DNA from: Actinomadura coerulea | GTDB taxonomy: Bacteria; Actinomycetota; Actinomycetes; Streptosporangiales; Streptosporangiaceae | Reading direction: 5' to 3' | Assembly (NCBI RefSeq): GCF_014208105.1 | Contig: NZ_JACHMQ010000001.1 | Span: 8,060,001 to 8,124,000, forward strand | Length of the DNA: 64,000 bases | Shown: piece by piece, positions 48,766 to 56,256 of the stretch | Layout: the number at the start of each line of letters is the position of its first letter | How positions within the stretch are numbered: position 1 is the stretch's first letter | Made by a program: the position numbers and the translations under genes | Notes under the pieces: model-generated | What the model was told of the DNA's origin: nothing | The model's input: only the letters and a program-made list of their open reading frames with translations | Database searches by the model: none

Positions 48766-50622
48766 CTACCGGCCGGTCACCGCGATGCGGACGACCGTGG
48801 GGTCGCGGTCCCCGGCGCGGTCGGCGAACTCCGCGCCGCGGTGCACCACGTCGAACTCGTGCCGGTTCGCGCGCAGCGCCGGGCTCAGCAGGATGTGGTC
48901 GAGGTCCTCGGCGTTGCCGCCGGTCACCGCCGTGTAGCGGTCGCCCGCGGGCAGCTCGGCGGGCAGGTCTGCGAGACCCGCGCCCTGGGCGAGGGTGCGG
49001 ACCGGGGCGGAGGTCCCGCGGTCGCCGAGGTCGCCCGCCACGATCACGCGGGCCCGGGCGTCCACCTTCCGGACGGAGTTCACGAAGCCCGCGACCACGC
49101 GGGCCTGCGCGTCCCGGCGCCACTGGGTGGGCTGGGAGGGCGGCTGGCGGCGCCCGAACAGCGGCTGGTCGTCGGCGGTGCGGGGGAACCACTGGTTCGC
49201 GACGACGATGATGCGGCGGCCCCGCCAGGTCACCTCCCCGGCGATCGGCTTGCGGGCGCCGGCCCACGCGGCGTCGCCGGGCGCGATCCGGCCGGGGCTC
49301 AGCGTGAGCCCCGCCGCGCCGCCGCGCGGGACGGCCCTGACCGGCGTGACGGCCGGATCGGGCCGTGCGGGCGGGGCGTCGGGGACGGGGTCGGCCAGCG
49401 ACGGGCGGTCGACGAACGAGAGCCCGCGGTCGGTGCGGAACAGGAACCCGACCCGCTCGTTGGCCCCCTTGCGCCCGCCGTCGGCGTTGTCGCGCGGGTC
49501 GATCGAGCGCCAGTCGTAGGCGGGGCCGCCCGCCGCGCTGATCGCCGTGACCAGCTGCGCGACGCTCTGGTCGTCGGCGACGGTGCCGTCGTCGCCGGCG
49601 CCGCTGTTGTCGCCGAGGCCGCTGACCGCGAGGAGGTCGGGGGAGCGCAGGCCCTCCACGATGTCGCGCGCCGCGGCGTCGAAGCGCGCGGGCGGGGCGT
49701 CGGGGCTGAGCCCGCCCAGCCCGGCGGTGGCGACGGCGAGCTCGCCGGGGCGCTGCGCCCGGGTCGCCTCGCGCGCGAGCCCGCCGGCGGCGCGCCGCGG
49801 GGTCGCGGTGAGCAGCAGCTTGTAGTCGGCGTAGGAGTAGTCGAGGACCCCGGCGTTCGCGCCGGGCAGCCGGTCGCCGACGTCCATGGCGGGCAGCGGG
49901 GCGAGCGCGTCGTCGAGGATGACGCGCTCGGGGTTGGCGTCGCCGTCGCGCAGCAGGATGCCGCCGCGCGCCGTCCGCGGCCCGGTGCCGGCGCCGCCGC
50001 CGGGCAGCACGGGCAGCTCGCCGTAGCGGGAGGGCCCGGCCGCGACGGCGTCGCGCAGCTCGATCCGCATGCCTTCGAGGGCCTCGTAGAAGTCCAGGGC
50101 GTCGCGGCGGGGGTCGAAGGCGCCGCCGCGCTCCACGTTCCCCAGCCCGTGGTCGATCACGCCCGGCGGCCTGAGCCCGCCGGCGCCGAGCACGAGGGCG
50201 GGCGGCGGCCGCGTCCCGTGCGCGTCGACCGTGGTCGCGGTGGCGTCGATCTCGGTCCGGGTGAGCCCGCCGGACGCGCCCCCGTCGGGCCGGAACTCGC
50301 TGACCCGGCCGTCGACCCGGACCGCGTCGCCGACCGCCGCCTGCGGGCGGTTCCGGGTGAAGACGAAGACGCCCTCGGACGTCGCGGCGCTCCTGTCGGG
50401 ACGCGGGTCCTGCATCCAGAAGCCGTTGGAGGTCAGCGCCGTCACGACGCCCGGAACCCGGGCGACCGCGGCGCCGTTCAGCGGCGAGATGTGCGCCGCG
50501 CCCTGGATGTCGTGAATGCGGACGGCTCGCGGGGCGGCGTGCGCCACCGGCCCCTGGGCAAGGGGCCCGAGGAGCACCGCCGTGATCGCCGCCGTGGCCG
50601 GGAGCCTCCGCAGACCGTGCAC
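48766..50622 (-). CDS. Secreted endonuclease/exonuclease/phosphatase-fold protein with altered active site
   Basis: A 618-residue exported protein. Start GTG 50622, nine bases after GGAG, gives a signal peptide ending at VAHA|AP (about residue 29). An OB-fold-like domain (about 30-150) precedes an EEP nuclease-like domain (about 300-618). In related actinomycete nucleases I expect ...LALQEVQDN, VANHFNSKG and GDLND; here the same places read LAVSGLGDN, VANQWFPRT and GDLGDR, while the scaffold (GDNSGAGDDGTV, ERVGFLF, LDHILLSPAL) is kept. Catalytic Glu, His and Asn therefore seem lost. It may be a pseudoenzyme that binds nucleic acid or substrate. The comparison relies on my memory of the family. 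Confidence 0.82.
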   Translation of the reverse strand: MHGLRRLPATAAITAVLLGPLAQGPVAHAAPRAVRIHDIQGAAHISPLNGAAVARVPGVVTALTSNGFWMQDPRPDRSAATSEGVFVFTRNRPQAAVGDAVRVDGRVSEFRPDGGASGGLTRTEIDATATTVDAHGTRPPPALVLGAGGLRPPGVIDHGLGNVERGGAFDPRRDALDFYEALEGMRIELRDAVAAGPSRYGELPVLPGGGAGTGPRTARGGILLRDGDANPERVILDDALAPLPAMDVGDRLPGANAGVLDYSYADYKLLLTATPRRAAGGLAREATRAQRPGELAVATAGLGGLSPDAPPARFDAAARDIVEGLRSPDLLAVSGLGDNSGAGDDGTVADDQSVAQLVTAISAAGGPAYDWRSIDPRDNADGGRKGANERVGFLFRTDRGLSFVDRPSLADPVPDAPPARPDPAVTPVRAVPRGGAAGLTLSPGRIAPGDAAWAGARKPIAGEVTWRGRRIIVVANQWFPRTADDQPLFGRRQPPSQPTQWRRDAQARVVAGFVNSVRKVDARARVIVAGDLGDRGTSAPVRTLAQGAGLADLPAELPAGDRYTAVTGGNAEDLDHILLSPALRANRHEFDVVHRGAEFADRAGDRDPTVVRIAVTGR

Positions 50623-50689
50623 CAACCGCGCTCCATGACGACTCGCCGCCCGACCCGAACAGACAAGGATGATACGCGTCCGCGACCAT

Positions 50690-50735
50690 GCGGCGTGCCG
50701 TCCCGGATGGGCGCGGTTGCGGGACGGCACGCCGC
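50690..50735 (-). terminator. Terminator of the alcohol dehydrogenase operon
   Basis: A perfect 16-bp stem (50690-50705 with 50720-50735) with a 14-base loop, 13 bases after the dehydrogenase stop. Confidence 0.8.
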
Positions 50736-50747
50736 AGTCTCAGGGGA

Positions 50748-51836
50748 TCAGTCGAATACGACTACCTGGCGGATGACTTCGCCGTTGGTGAGGGCGCGGA
50801 CGGCGTCGTTGAGGTCCTCGAAGCCGATCCGGCGGGTGATGAGGCTGTCGATGTCGAGCTTCCCGGCGCGCCACAGGTCGACGAACATCGGGATGTCGCG
50901 CTTGAGGTCGCAGCCGCCGTAGAGGGACGGCTTCAGGCTCTTGCCGTCGAACAGCAGCGCGAACGCGGTCTGGCTCCAGTGGTCGTCGGCGGCCCCCGCG
51001 CCCACCACGATGACGTCGCCGCCGCGCCGGGTCGTGTTCCACGCCGTGGCGATCGCCGCGGACTTGCCGACGACCTCGAAGGTGTAGTCGAAGCCCGCGC
51101 CGCCGGTGAGGAGGCCCTTGGTCTGCTCCAGGTCGTCCAGCGTGGCGGTGTGGGTCGCGCCGAACCGCTTGGCGATGGGGTGCTTGGTCTCGTTCGGGTC
51201 GATCGCCAGGATGGTCGACGCGCCCGCGATCCTGGCGCCCTGGATGACGGAGAGCCCGACGCCGCCGGCGCCGACCACCGCCACCGTGGAGCCCGGCGTC
51301 ACCTTCGCCGTGTTGACGACGGCGCCGACGCCGGTCGGGATGCCGCAGCCGAGCAGGGCCGCGTACTCGAACGGGATGTCCTCGGCGATCTTGATGACGC
51401 CGCGCCGGGGGAGCACGATCTCCTCCGCCCAGGTGCCGGTGCCCGCCATGCCGAACGCGGGGCTGCCGTCGCCGAGCGTGAAGCCGGGCTCGGAGAACGA
51501 CTGCGCGAGGTAGGTCATGCACAGGTACGGCTCGCCGCGCAGGCACTCGGGGCACTCGCCGCAGTCGGGCGTCCAGTTGACGACGACGTGGTCGCCCGGC
51601 CGGACGCCGGTCACCCGGTCGCCGACCTCCGCCACGACCCCCGCGCCCTCGTGGCCGATGACCGTCGGCATCGCCGACGGCAGCACGCCGGTCATGGTGG
51701 ACAGGTCCGAGTGGCAGACCCCGGTCGCCTTGATCTTGACCTTCACCTGGTCGGGACCCGGATCGATCGTCGAGACGTCGTCGCGCAGGTCGAGTTCCTT
51801 GTCGCCGACCGCATGCAGTACCGCGGCGCGTGCCAT
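50748..51836 (-). CDS. Zinc-dependent alcohol dehydrogenase (AdhD/class III-like)
   Basis: A 362-residue MDR alcohol dehydrogenase. Catalytic zinc ligands appear in GVCHSD and GHEGAG; the structural zinc loop has CGECPECLRGEPYLC; the NAD site is VVGAGGVGLSV. This resembles actinobacterial enzymes that oxidise long-chain or steroid-derived alcohols downstream of P450 hydroxylation. ATG 51836 follows GGAGG by five bases; a GTG four codons upstream is less well placed. It follows the ferredoxin gene by 75 bases in the same direction, so both probably answer to the KstR-like site at 52179. Confidence 0.93.
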   Translation of the reverse strand: MARAAVLHAVGDKELDLRDDVSTIDPGPDQVKVKIKATGVCHSDLSTMTGVLPSAMPTVIGHEGAGVVAEVGDRVTGVRPGDHVVVNWTPDCGECPECLRGEPYLCMTYLAQSFSEPGFTLGDGSPAFGMAGTGTWAEEIVLPRRGVIKIAEDIPFEYAALLGCGIPTGVGAVVNTAKVTPGSTVAVVGAGGVGLSVIQGARIAGASTILAIDPNETKHPIAKRFGATHTATLDDLEQTKGLLTGGAGFDYTFEVVGKSAAIATAWNTTRRGGDVIVVGAGAADDHWSQTAFALLFDGKSLKPSLYGGCDLKRDIPMFVDLWRAGKLDIDSLITRRIGFEDLNDAVRALTNGEVIRQVVVFD

Positions 51837-51911
51837 GGCTGCCTCCACTGTGCCTGAGCTGTTGCCGGGGGTCTTGGGGTGGGTGAACGGGGACCGGGGG
51901 CAGCCGTCCGG

Positions 51912-52103
51912 CTACTCCTCCAGCGCCAGCGCGGCCTTCGGGCACGACCGAACCGCGTGGCGGACGCGGTCCTGCTCCTCGGGCGGGACGTCCGGCCGCA
52001 GGATCTGCAGCTCGTCATCGTCGTTGAGGTCGAAGACCTCGGGGGCGAGCCCGACGCACACGGCGTTCGCCTCGCACACCAGAGGGTCGACTCGTACTCT
52101 CAT
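51912..52103 (-). CDS. [3Fe-4S] ferredoxin of the P450 redox type
   Basis: A 63-residue ferredoxin. Three cysteines, Cys10 and Cys16 (CEANAVC) and Cys54 (SCPKAA), fit a [3Fe-4S] cluster; the fourth ligand position is occupied by Ala (CEANAVC), as in P450-associated ferredoxins. It donates electrons to cytochrome P450s in characterised systems. ATG 52103 follows GGAG by seven bases. Three P450 genes occur within 11 kb, two of them behind the same type of operator, so it is a likely partner for those. Confidence 0.94.
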   Translation of the reverse strand: MRVRVDPLVCEANAVCVGLAPEVFDLNDDDELQILRPDVPPEEQDRVRHAVRSCPKAALALEE

Positions 52104-52140
52104 CGCTCTGCTCCGTTCGGGGGACTCACCCGTCAACCTA

Positions 52141-52155
52141 CCGAATAACGTTCGG
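52141..52155. promoter_or_regulatory. Inverted repeat CCGAA-TAACG-TTCGG
   Basis: A 5-base inverted repeat with a 5-base centre, between the ferredoxin start and the KstR-like box. It may be a third operator in this divergent region. Confidence 0.35.
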
Positions 52156-52178
52156 AAACGGGTGGCTCGCCTCGAAAG

Positions 52179-52192
52179 TAGAACACGTTCCA
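52179..52192. promoter_or_regulatory. KstR-like operator, site 1
   Basis: TAGAACACGTTCCA matches TNNAACNNGTTNNA at every fixed position. It lies 76 bases upstream of the ferredoxin gene and 80 bases upstream of the methyltransferase gene on the other strand. KstR is the TetR-family repressor of cholesterol catabolism in mycobacteria and rhodococci. Confidence 0.65.
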
Positions 52193-52215
52193 GTCTGCTG
52201 CGGCAAGACTCCGCG

Positions 52216-52231
52216 TGAGACTCGCGTCTCA
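52216..52231. promoter_or_regulatory. Palindrome TGAGAC-TCGC-GTCTCA, copy 1
   Basis: Six-base arms around a four-base centre. The same palindrome, with centre TCCA, recurs at 58894-58909 beside the second KstR-like box. The identity of the binding protein is unknown. Confidence 0.6.
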
Positions 52232-52271
52232 TCCCGGCGATGTCGGATATGGTGCCCGGACGGAGGAGATC

Positions 52272-52997
52272 ATGACCCACACCAAGGCGTCCACCGGACC
52301 GGGGACGACCAGCGAAGGCGCACCGCCGGCGGCGACGCCGATGCCCGCCGAACTGCTGCGCTCCGCGCGCGGCGCCAGGGGCTTCATGCCGGACGGCGAG
52401 GGCCTCGCGCTGTACGAGACGGGGCTGGACTACGGCGGCCGCCTGGCCGGCACCGGGCCCATGCTGGAGGTCGGCACCTACTGCGGCAAGTCCGCCGTGT
52501 ACCTGGGGGCCGCCGCCAGGGCGGCGGGGACCGTCCTGGTCACCGTCGACCACCACCACGGCTCGGAGGAGAACCAGGCGGGCTGGGAGCACCACGACCC
52601 GTCCCTGGTCGACCCGAGCACCGGCCGGATGGACACCCTGCCCAAGTTCCGCAAGACGATGGCCGCCGCCGGGCTGGAGGACGAGGTCGTCGCGATCGTG
52701 GGGCAGTCCCGCACCGTCTCGGCGTTCTGGCGGACGCCGCTGGCGCTGCTGTTCATCGACGGAGGCCACGCCGAGGAGCACGCGCAGGGGGACTACGAGG
52801 GCTGGACGCCGCACGTCGCGGTCGGCGGGGCCCTGGTGATCCACGACGTCTTCCCCGACCCGCGGGACGGCGGGCGGCCGCCCTACGACCTCTACCTGCG
52901 GGCGCTCGCGAGCGGCGTCTTCGAGGAGCGCCGGGCGGAGGGCTCGCTGCGCGTCCTGGAACGCGTCAACGACGCCGACCCGCTCTCGCCCGCCTGA
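52272..52997 (+). CDS. Class I SAM-dependent methyltransferase-like protein
   Basis: A 241-residue protein with an N-terminal flexible Thr/Ala region (1-25) and a Rossmann methyltransferase core: MLEVGTYCGKSAVYLGAAAR (motif I, about residues 65-84), VTVDHHHGSEENQ (motif II) and LLFIDGGHAEEHAQGDYEGW. This pattern, with GGHxxE, is seen in methyltransferases that act with glycosyltransferases. The substrate is unknown. ATG 52272 lies after CGGAGGAG. It converges on the toroid-domain gene across a hairpin and starts 40 bases past the TGAGAC palindrome. Confidence 0.85.
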   Translation: MTHTKASTGPGTTSEGAPPAATPMPAELLRSARGARGFMPDGEGLALYETGLDYGGRLAGTGPMLEVGTYCGKSAVYLGAAARAAGTVLVTVDHHHGSEENQAGWEHHDPSLVDPSTGRMDTLPKFRKTMAAAGLEDEVVAIVGQSRTVSAFWRTPLALLFIDGGHAEEHAQGDYEGWTPHVAVGGALVIHDVFPDPRDGGRPPYDLYLRALASGVFEERRAEGSLRVLERVNDADPLSPA

Positions 52998-53011
52998 CCG
53001 GCCCGAGCCGG

Positions 53012-53043
53012 CGCGCCTGACCGGGGGAGCCCGGTCAGGCGCG
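53012..53043. terminator. Bidirectional terminator overlapping a stop codon
   Basis: A perfect 14-bp stem (53012-53025 with 53030-53043) with a GGAG loop. The stop codon of the minus-strand gene (53035-53037) is inside the right arm. Confidence 0.75.
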
Positions 53044-54150
53044 GTTGGCGGCCGCGACGAGCGCGCAGCCGCACGCCAGCGGGTCGGACGCCTCGGACGG
53101 CCCGAGCGGCCGTCCCGCGATCTCCTTGAAGAGCCGGGAGCCGGGGGAGGCGTCCGCCAGCGCGTCCGCCGCCAGGATCACCGCCGCCGCCGTGTAGGTG
53201 GAACGGTCCCCGGGGAAGTGCCGCTCGTTCTCGAACTGCCAGCCCGTCCAGTACGAGCCGTCCTCGTGCCGCAGGTGCTGGACGGTGGTGAACAGCTCCA
53301 GCGCCCGGTCGCGGTCGCCCGAGGCGTCCAGCGCCAGCACCAGCTCGCAGCTCTCCGCCGCCGTCACCCACGGCTGGTCCGAGACGCAGCGGCAGCCGAG
53401 ACCCGGCACGACGAAGGTGTCCCAGGCCTCGTCGAAGCGGCGCGCCGCGTCGGCGCCGCGCACGGGACCGCCGAGCACCGGGTAGTACCAGTCCATCGAC
53501 CAGCGGCTCTTGTCGGCGAACGCCTCCGGATGCGCGGCCACCACGTGCCCGAGCTGGTCGGCGGCGAGCTCCCAGTCCGGCTGGTGCTCGCCGAGCCGCT
53601 CGGCCAGCGCGACCGCGCAGCGCAGCGACTGGTAGATCGACGAGCAGCCGGTCAGCAGCGCGTGGTCGGACGGCTCGCCGCTCTCGTGCCGGATCCAGAT
53701 GATCTCGCCGCGCCCGGTCTGCAGCCCGAGCGTGAAGTCGATCGCCCGCCGGACCGCCGGCCACATGCGCCGGGCGAAGTCCTCGTCCCCGGTCGTCAGC
53801 AGCTCGTGCCAGACGCCGACCGCGACGTAGGCGGCGTGGTTGGACTCCCCGCCCGGCTCGGTGACCTCGCCCAGCACCCATTTCGCGGGCCACGACCCGT
53901 CCGGGCGCTGGACGCCGCGCAGCCACTCGTAGGCCCGCCTGGCCTCGGCGCCGAGCCCGGCGACCGACAGCGCCATCGCCGCCTCGACGTGGTTCCAGGC
54001 GTCCACGTGGCCGGGAACCCCGTGCGTCGGCGAGAACCACGGGATCGCGCCGGAGGCCTCCTGCTGCGCGGCGATGCTCCGCGCCGTGGCGAGGACGTCG
54101 TCGGCGGTCAGGACTCCGGGAACCGAGGGCGGGGCGGTCTCAGACCGCAT
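53035..54150 (-). CDS. Prenyltransferase/squalene oxidase-repeat (alpha-toroid) protein
   Basis: A 371-residue protein whose helical repeats resemble the alpha/alpha toroid of terpene cyclases and prenyltransferase beta subunits. Repeat-like elements include VQRPDGSWPAKWV (about residues 80-92), TGRGEIIWIRHESGEPSDHA (about 145-164) and LRHEDGSYWTGWQFENERHF (about 293-312). The DxDD motif of squalene-hopene cyclases is not present, so it is not a typical cyclase. The start overlaps the methyltransferase stop by 11 bases and follows AAGGAG by seven bases. It is the last gene of a three-gene operon; substrate unknown. Confidence 0.82.
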   Translation of the reverse strand: MRSETAPPSVPGVLTADDVLATARSIAAQQEASGAIPWFSPTHGVPGHVDAWNHVEAAMALSVAGLGAEARRAYEWLRGVQRPDGSWPAKWVLGEVTEPGGESNHAAYVAVGVWHELLTTGDEDFARRMWPAVRRAIDFTLGLQTGRGEIIWIRHESGEPSDHALLTGCSSIYQSLRCAVALAERLGEHQPDWELAADQLGHVVAAHPEAFADKSRWSMDWYYPVLGGPVRGADAARRFDEAWDTFVVPGLGCRCVSDQPWVTAAESCELVLALDASGDRDRALELFTTVQHLRHEDGSYWTGWQFENERHFPGDRSTYTAAAVILAADALADASPGSRLFKEIAGRPLGPSEASDPLACGCALVAAANRA

Positions 54151-54901
54151 CCACCGTCTCCTTGGCCGGGGCCGCCGGCGCGTCCGGCGCGGCGGGCTTG
54201 GCGAAGTAGACGACGACGCTCTTGCCGATCAGCGGGTTCATGACGCGCTCGGCCAGCCGGGTGGCGAGCGGCCGCTTCATGATGTCCCAGACGAGGATCT
54301 GGTGGTAGGCCTTGGCGAGCGGGTTGCCGTCGTTGTCCACCCCCACCGCGCACTTGATCCACCAGTAGGGGGCGTGCAGCCCGTGCGCGTGGTGGTGGCC
54401 GCCGACCCGGAAGCCGACCGACTTCAGCTTGGCCTCCAGCTCCGCGCGGGTGTAGATCCGCACGTGCCCGCCGGGGGCGGTGTGGTAGTCCTCCGACAGG
54501 GCCCAGCAGACCCGCTCGGGCAGCCAGCTCGGCACCGTCACCGCGAGCCTGCCGCCCGGCTTGAGGACGCGCAGCAGCTCGCGCATCGCCCGCATGTCGT
54601 CGGGGATGTGCTCCAGCACCTCCGACGCGACGATCGCGTCGAAGTGGTCGTCGGGGAACGGCAGGTCCAGCGCGTCGCCCTGCACGGTCTCGGCGGTCGC
54701 GTCCTCGGGCACCTGGCCTTCGAGGCGCATCGCCCCGAACATCTTGTCCACGCCGGAAAGCTCACCGGCGTCCTGGTCGAAGGCCACGACGTGCGCACCC
54801 CGTCGGTACAGCTCGAAGGCGTGCCGTCCGGCGCCGCATCCCATGTCGAGGACGCGGTCTCCGGGGGAGACGCGGAACCGCTGGAAATCCACGGTCAGCA
54901 G
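54140..54901 (-). CDS. Class I SAM-dependent methyltransferase, probable CTG start
   Basis: A 253-residue methyltransferase with motif I VLDMGCGAGRHAFELYRRGA, the post-I acidic residue in VVAFDQD, motif II FDAIVASEVLEHI and LLRVLKPGGRLAVTVPSW. The only good ribosome-binding site, GGAAGGAG, lies seven bases before CTG 54901, giving M-LTVDFQRF; relatives as I recall them begin MLTVDF. The first conventional start is GTG 54892 with no site. It lies between the glycosyltransferase gene (43 bases upstream) and the toroid gene (overlap). The likely target is the lipid or glycoside handled by these neighbours. Confidence 0.88.
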   Translation of the reverse strand: MLTVDFQRFRVSPGDRVLDMGCGAGRHAFELYRRGAHVVAFDQDAGELSGVDKMFGAMRLEGQVPEDATAETVQGDALDLPFPDDHFDAIVASEVLEHIPDDMRAMRELLRVLKPGGRLAVTVPSWLPERVCWALSEDYHTAPGGHVRIYTRAELEAKLKSVGFRVGGHHHAHGLHAPYWWIKCAVGVDNDGNPLAKAYHQILVWDIMKRPLATRLAERVMNPLIGKSVVVYFAKPAAPDAPAAPAKETVDAV

Positions 54902-54944
54902 GGTCGTGCTCCTTCCGATCAGAGGGCGTCCGCTGGACGTTCCC

Positions 54945-56228
54945 TCACTTGCCCTTGCGCGCGGCTAGGCGCCGGTAGTTCTGCTGGGTGATGGCGGCCC
55001 GGTAGTGCTCCACGGTGGCCTGCGCCACGGCGGGCCAGGCGAACCGCTCCTGGACGCGTGCGAGGCCGGCGGCTCCCACCCGCGCACGCTCCTCGGGGGA
55101 GTCGTGCAGGCGGTGCAGGGTCGCGGCCAGTTCCTCCACGTCACCCGGCGCGACCAGGATCCCGGCGTCGCCCACGACCTCGGGCAGGGCGCCGGCGCGG
55201 CTCGCCACCAGCGGCGTCCCGGACGCCATGTGCTCCACGGCCGGCAGCGAGAACCCCTCGTAGCGCGACGGCACGACGGCGGTCTCCGCGGACGCCAGCA
55301 GCTCGCCCAGCTCGGCGTCGCTGATGCCGCTGACGAACTTGACCCGCTCGCCCAGCGCGAGCTCGCGCACGAGCCGCTCGGTCGGGCCGTCCTTCTGCGG
55401 CCGGCTGACCACGATCACGTGGACGTCGCGCTCGGTCGCGAGCTTGGCGACCGCGCGCAGCAGCACGTCCACGCCCTTGATCGGCGCGTCCGCGCTGGCC
55501 ATCGCCACGATCCGGCCGGGGACGCGCTCGCCGCGCGGGTGGAAGATCCGGGTGTCGACGCCGAGCGGGAGGATGTCGATGTCGCGCGGGTCGACCCTGA
55601 AGTCCTTGACGATGTCGACCTTGGAGGACTCCGACACCGTCAGTACCGGCCCGATGCGCCGCGACACCTGCGACTGCATCCCGACGAACCCGTACCAGCG
55701 GCGCTTGCCGAGCTTCTGCTTGAGGCCGCGGGCGGCCTCGATCTCGATCCGCCGGTCGACGCTGATCGGGTGGTGGATGCTCGTCACCAGCGGCAGCCCC
55801 ACCCGGGAGATGCCGAGGTTGCCGACGCCGAGGACCTGGTTGTCGTGCACGACGTCGAAGTCGCGTCGGCGCTCCCGCAGCAGCCGCAGCGCGCGCAGGC
55901 TGAAGGTCAGCGGCTCGGGGAAGCCGCCGGTCTTCATGTGCGCGAACTCCAGGACGTCCAGCCAGTCGCGGAACTCGCCGAGGGCCGGGGTGCGGAACGG
56001 GTCCTCGTCCCGGTACAGGTCCAGGCTCGGCAGCTTGGTGAGGGTGATCTCCTCGCGGTCGAGCTCCGGGTACGGCTGGCCGGAGACGACCTCCACGGCG
56101 TGCCCGAGGTCGACCAGCTCCCGGGTCAGGTGCCGGAGGTAGACGCCCTGGCCGCCGCAGTGCGGCTTGCTGCGGTACGAGAGCAGGGCCACCCGCAGCG
56201 GACCGTCGGTCCCGCCTGCCTCACCCAC
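54945..56228 (-). CDS. Glycosyltransferase family 4
   Basis: A 427-residue GT-B glycosyltransferase. N-terminal acceptor domain with SYRSKPHCGGQGVYLRHLTR (residues 17-36, the glycine-rich loop), then the C-terminal nucleotide-sugar domain with DILPLGVDTRIFHP and the E-x7-E signature (YEGFSLPAVEHMASGTPLVA). A retaining transferase acting on lipid or small-molecule acceptors is likely. GTG 56228 follows AGGGGATGGC. It begins the glycosyltransferase-methyltransferase-toroid operon and lies just downstream of the P450 gene at 56257 with a 28-base gap, so read-through from the P450 promoter is possible. Confidence 0.93.
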   Translation of the reverse strand: MGEAGGTDGPLRVALLSYRSKPHCGGQGVYLRHLTRELVDLGHAVEVVSGQPYPELDREEITLTKLPSLDLYRDEDPFRTPALGEFRDWLDVLEFAHMKTGGFPEPLTFSLRALRLLRERRRDFDVVHDNQVLGVGNLGISRVGLPLVTSIHHPISVDRRIEIEAARGLKQKLGKRRWYGFVGMQSQVSRRIGPVLTVSESSKVDIVKDFRVDPRDIDILPLGVDTRIFHPRGERVPGRIVAMASADAPIKGVDVLLRAVAKLATERDVHVIVVSRPQKDGPTERLVRELALGERVKFVSGISDAELGELLASAETAVVPSRYEGFSLPAVEHMASGTPLVASRAGALPEVVGDAGILVAPGDVEELAATLHRLHDSPEERARVGAAGLARVQERFAWPAVAQATVEHYRAAITQQNYRRLAARKGK

Positions 56229-56256
56229 GCCATCCCCTGCCCACGCACCACTCCCG

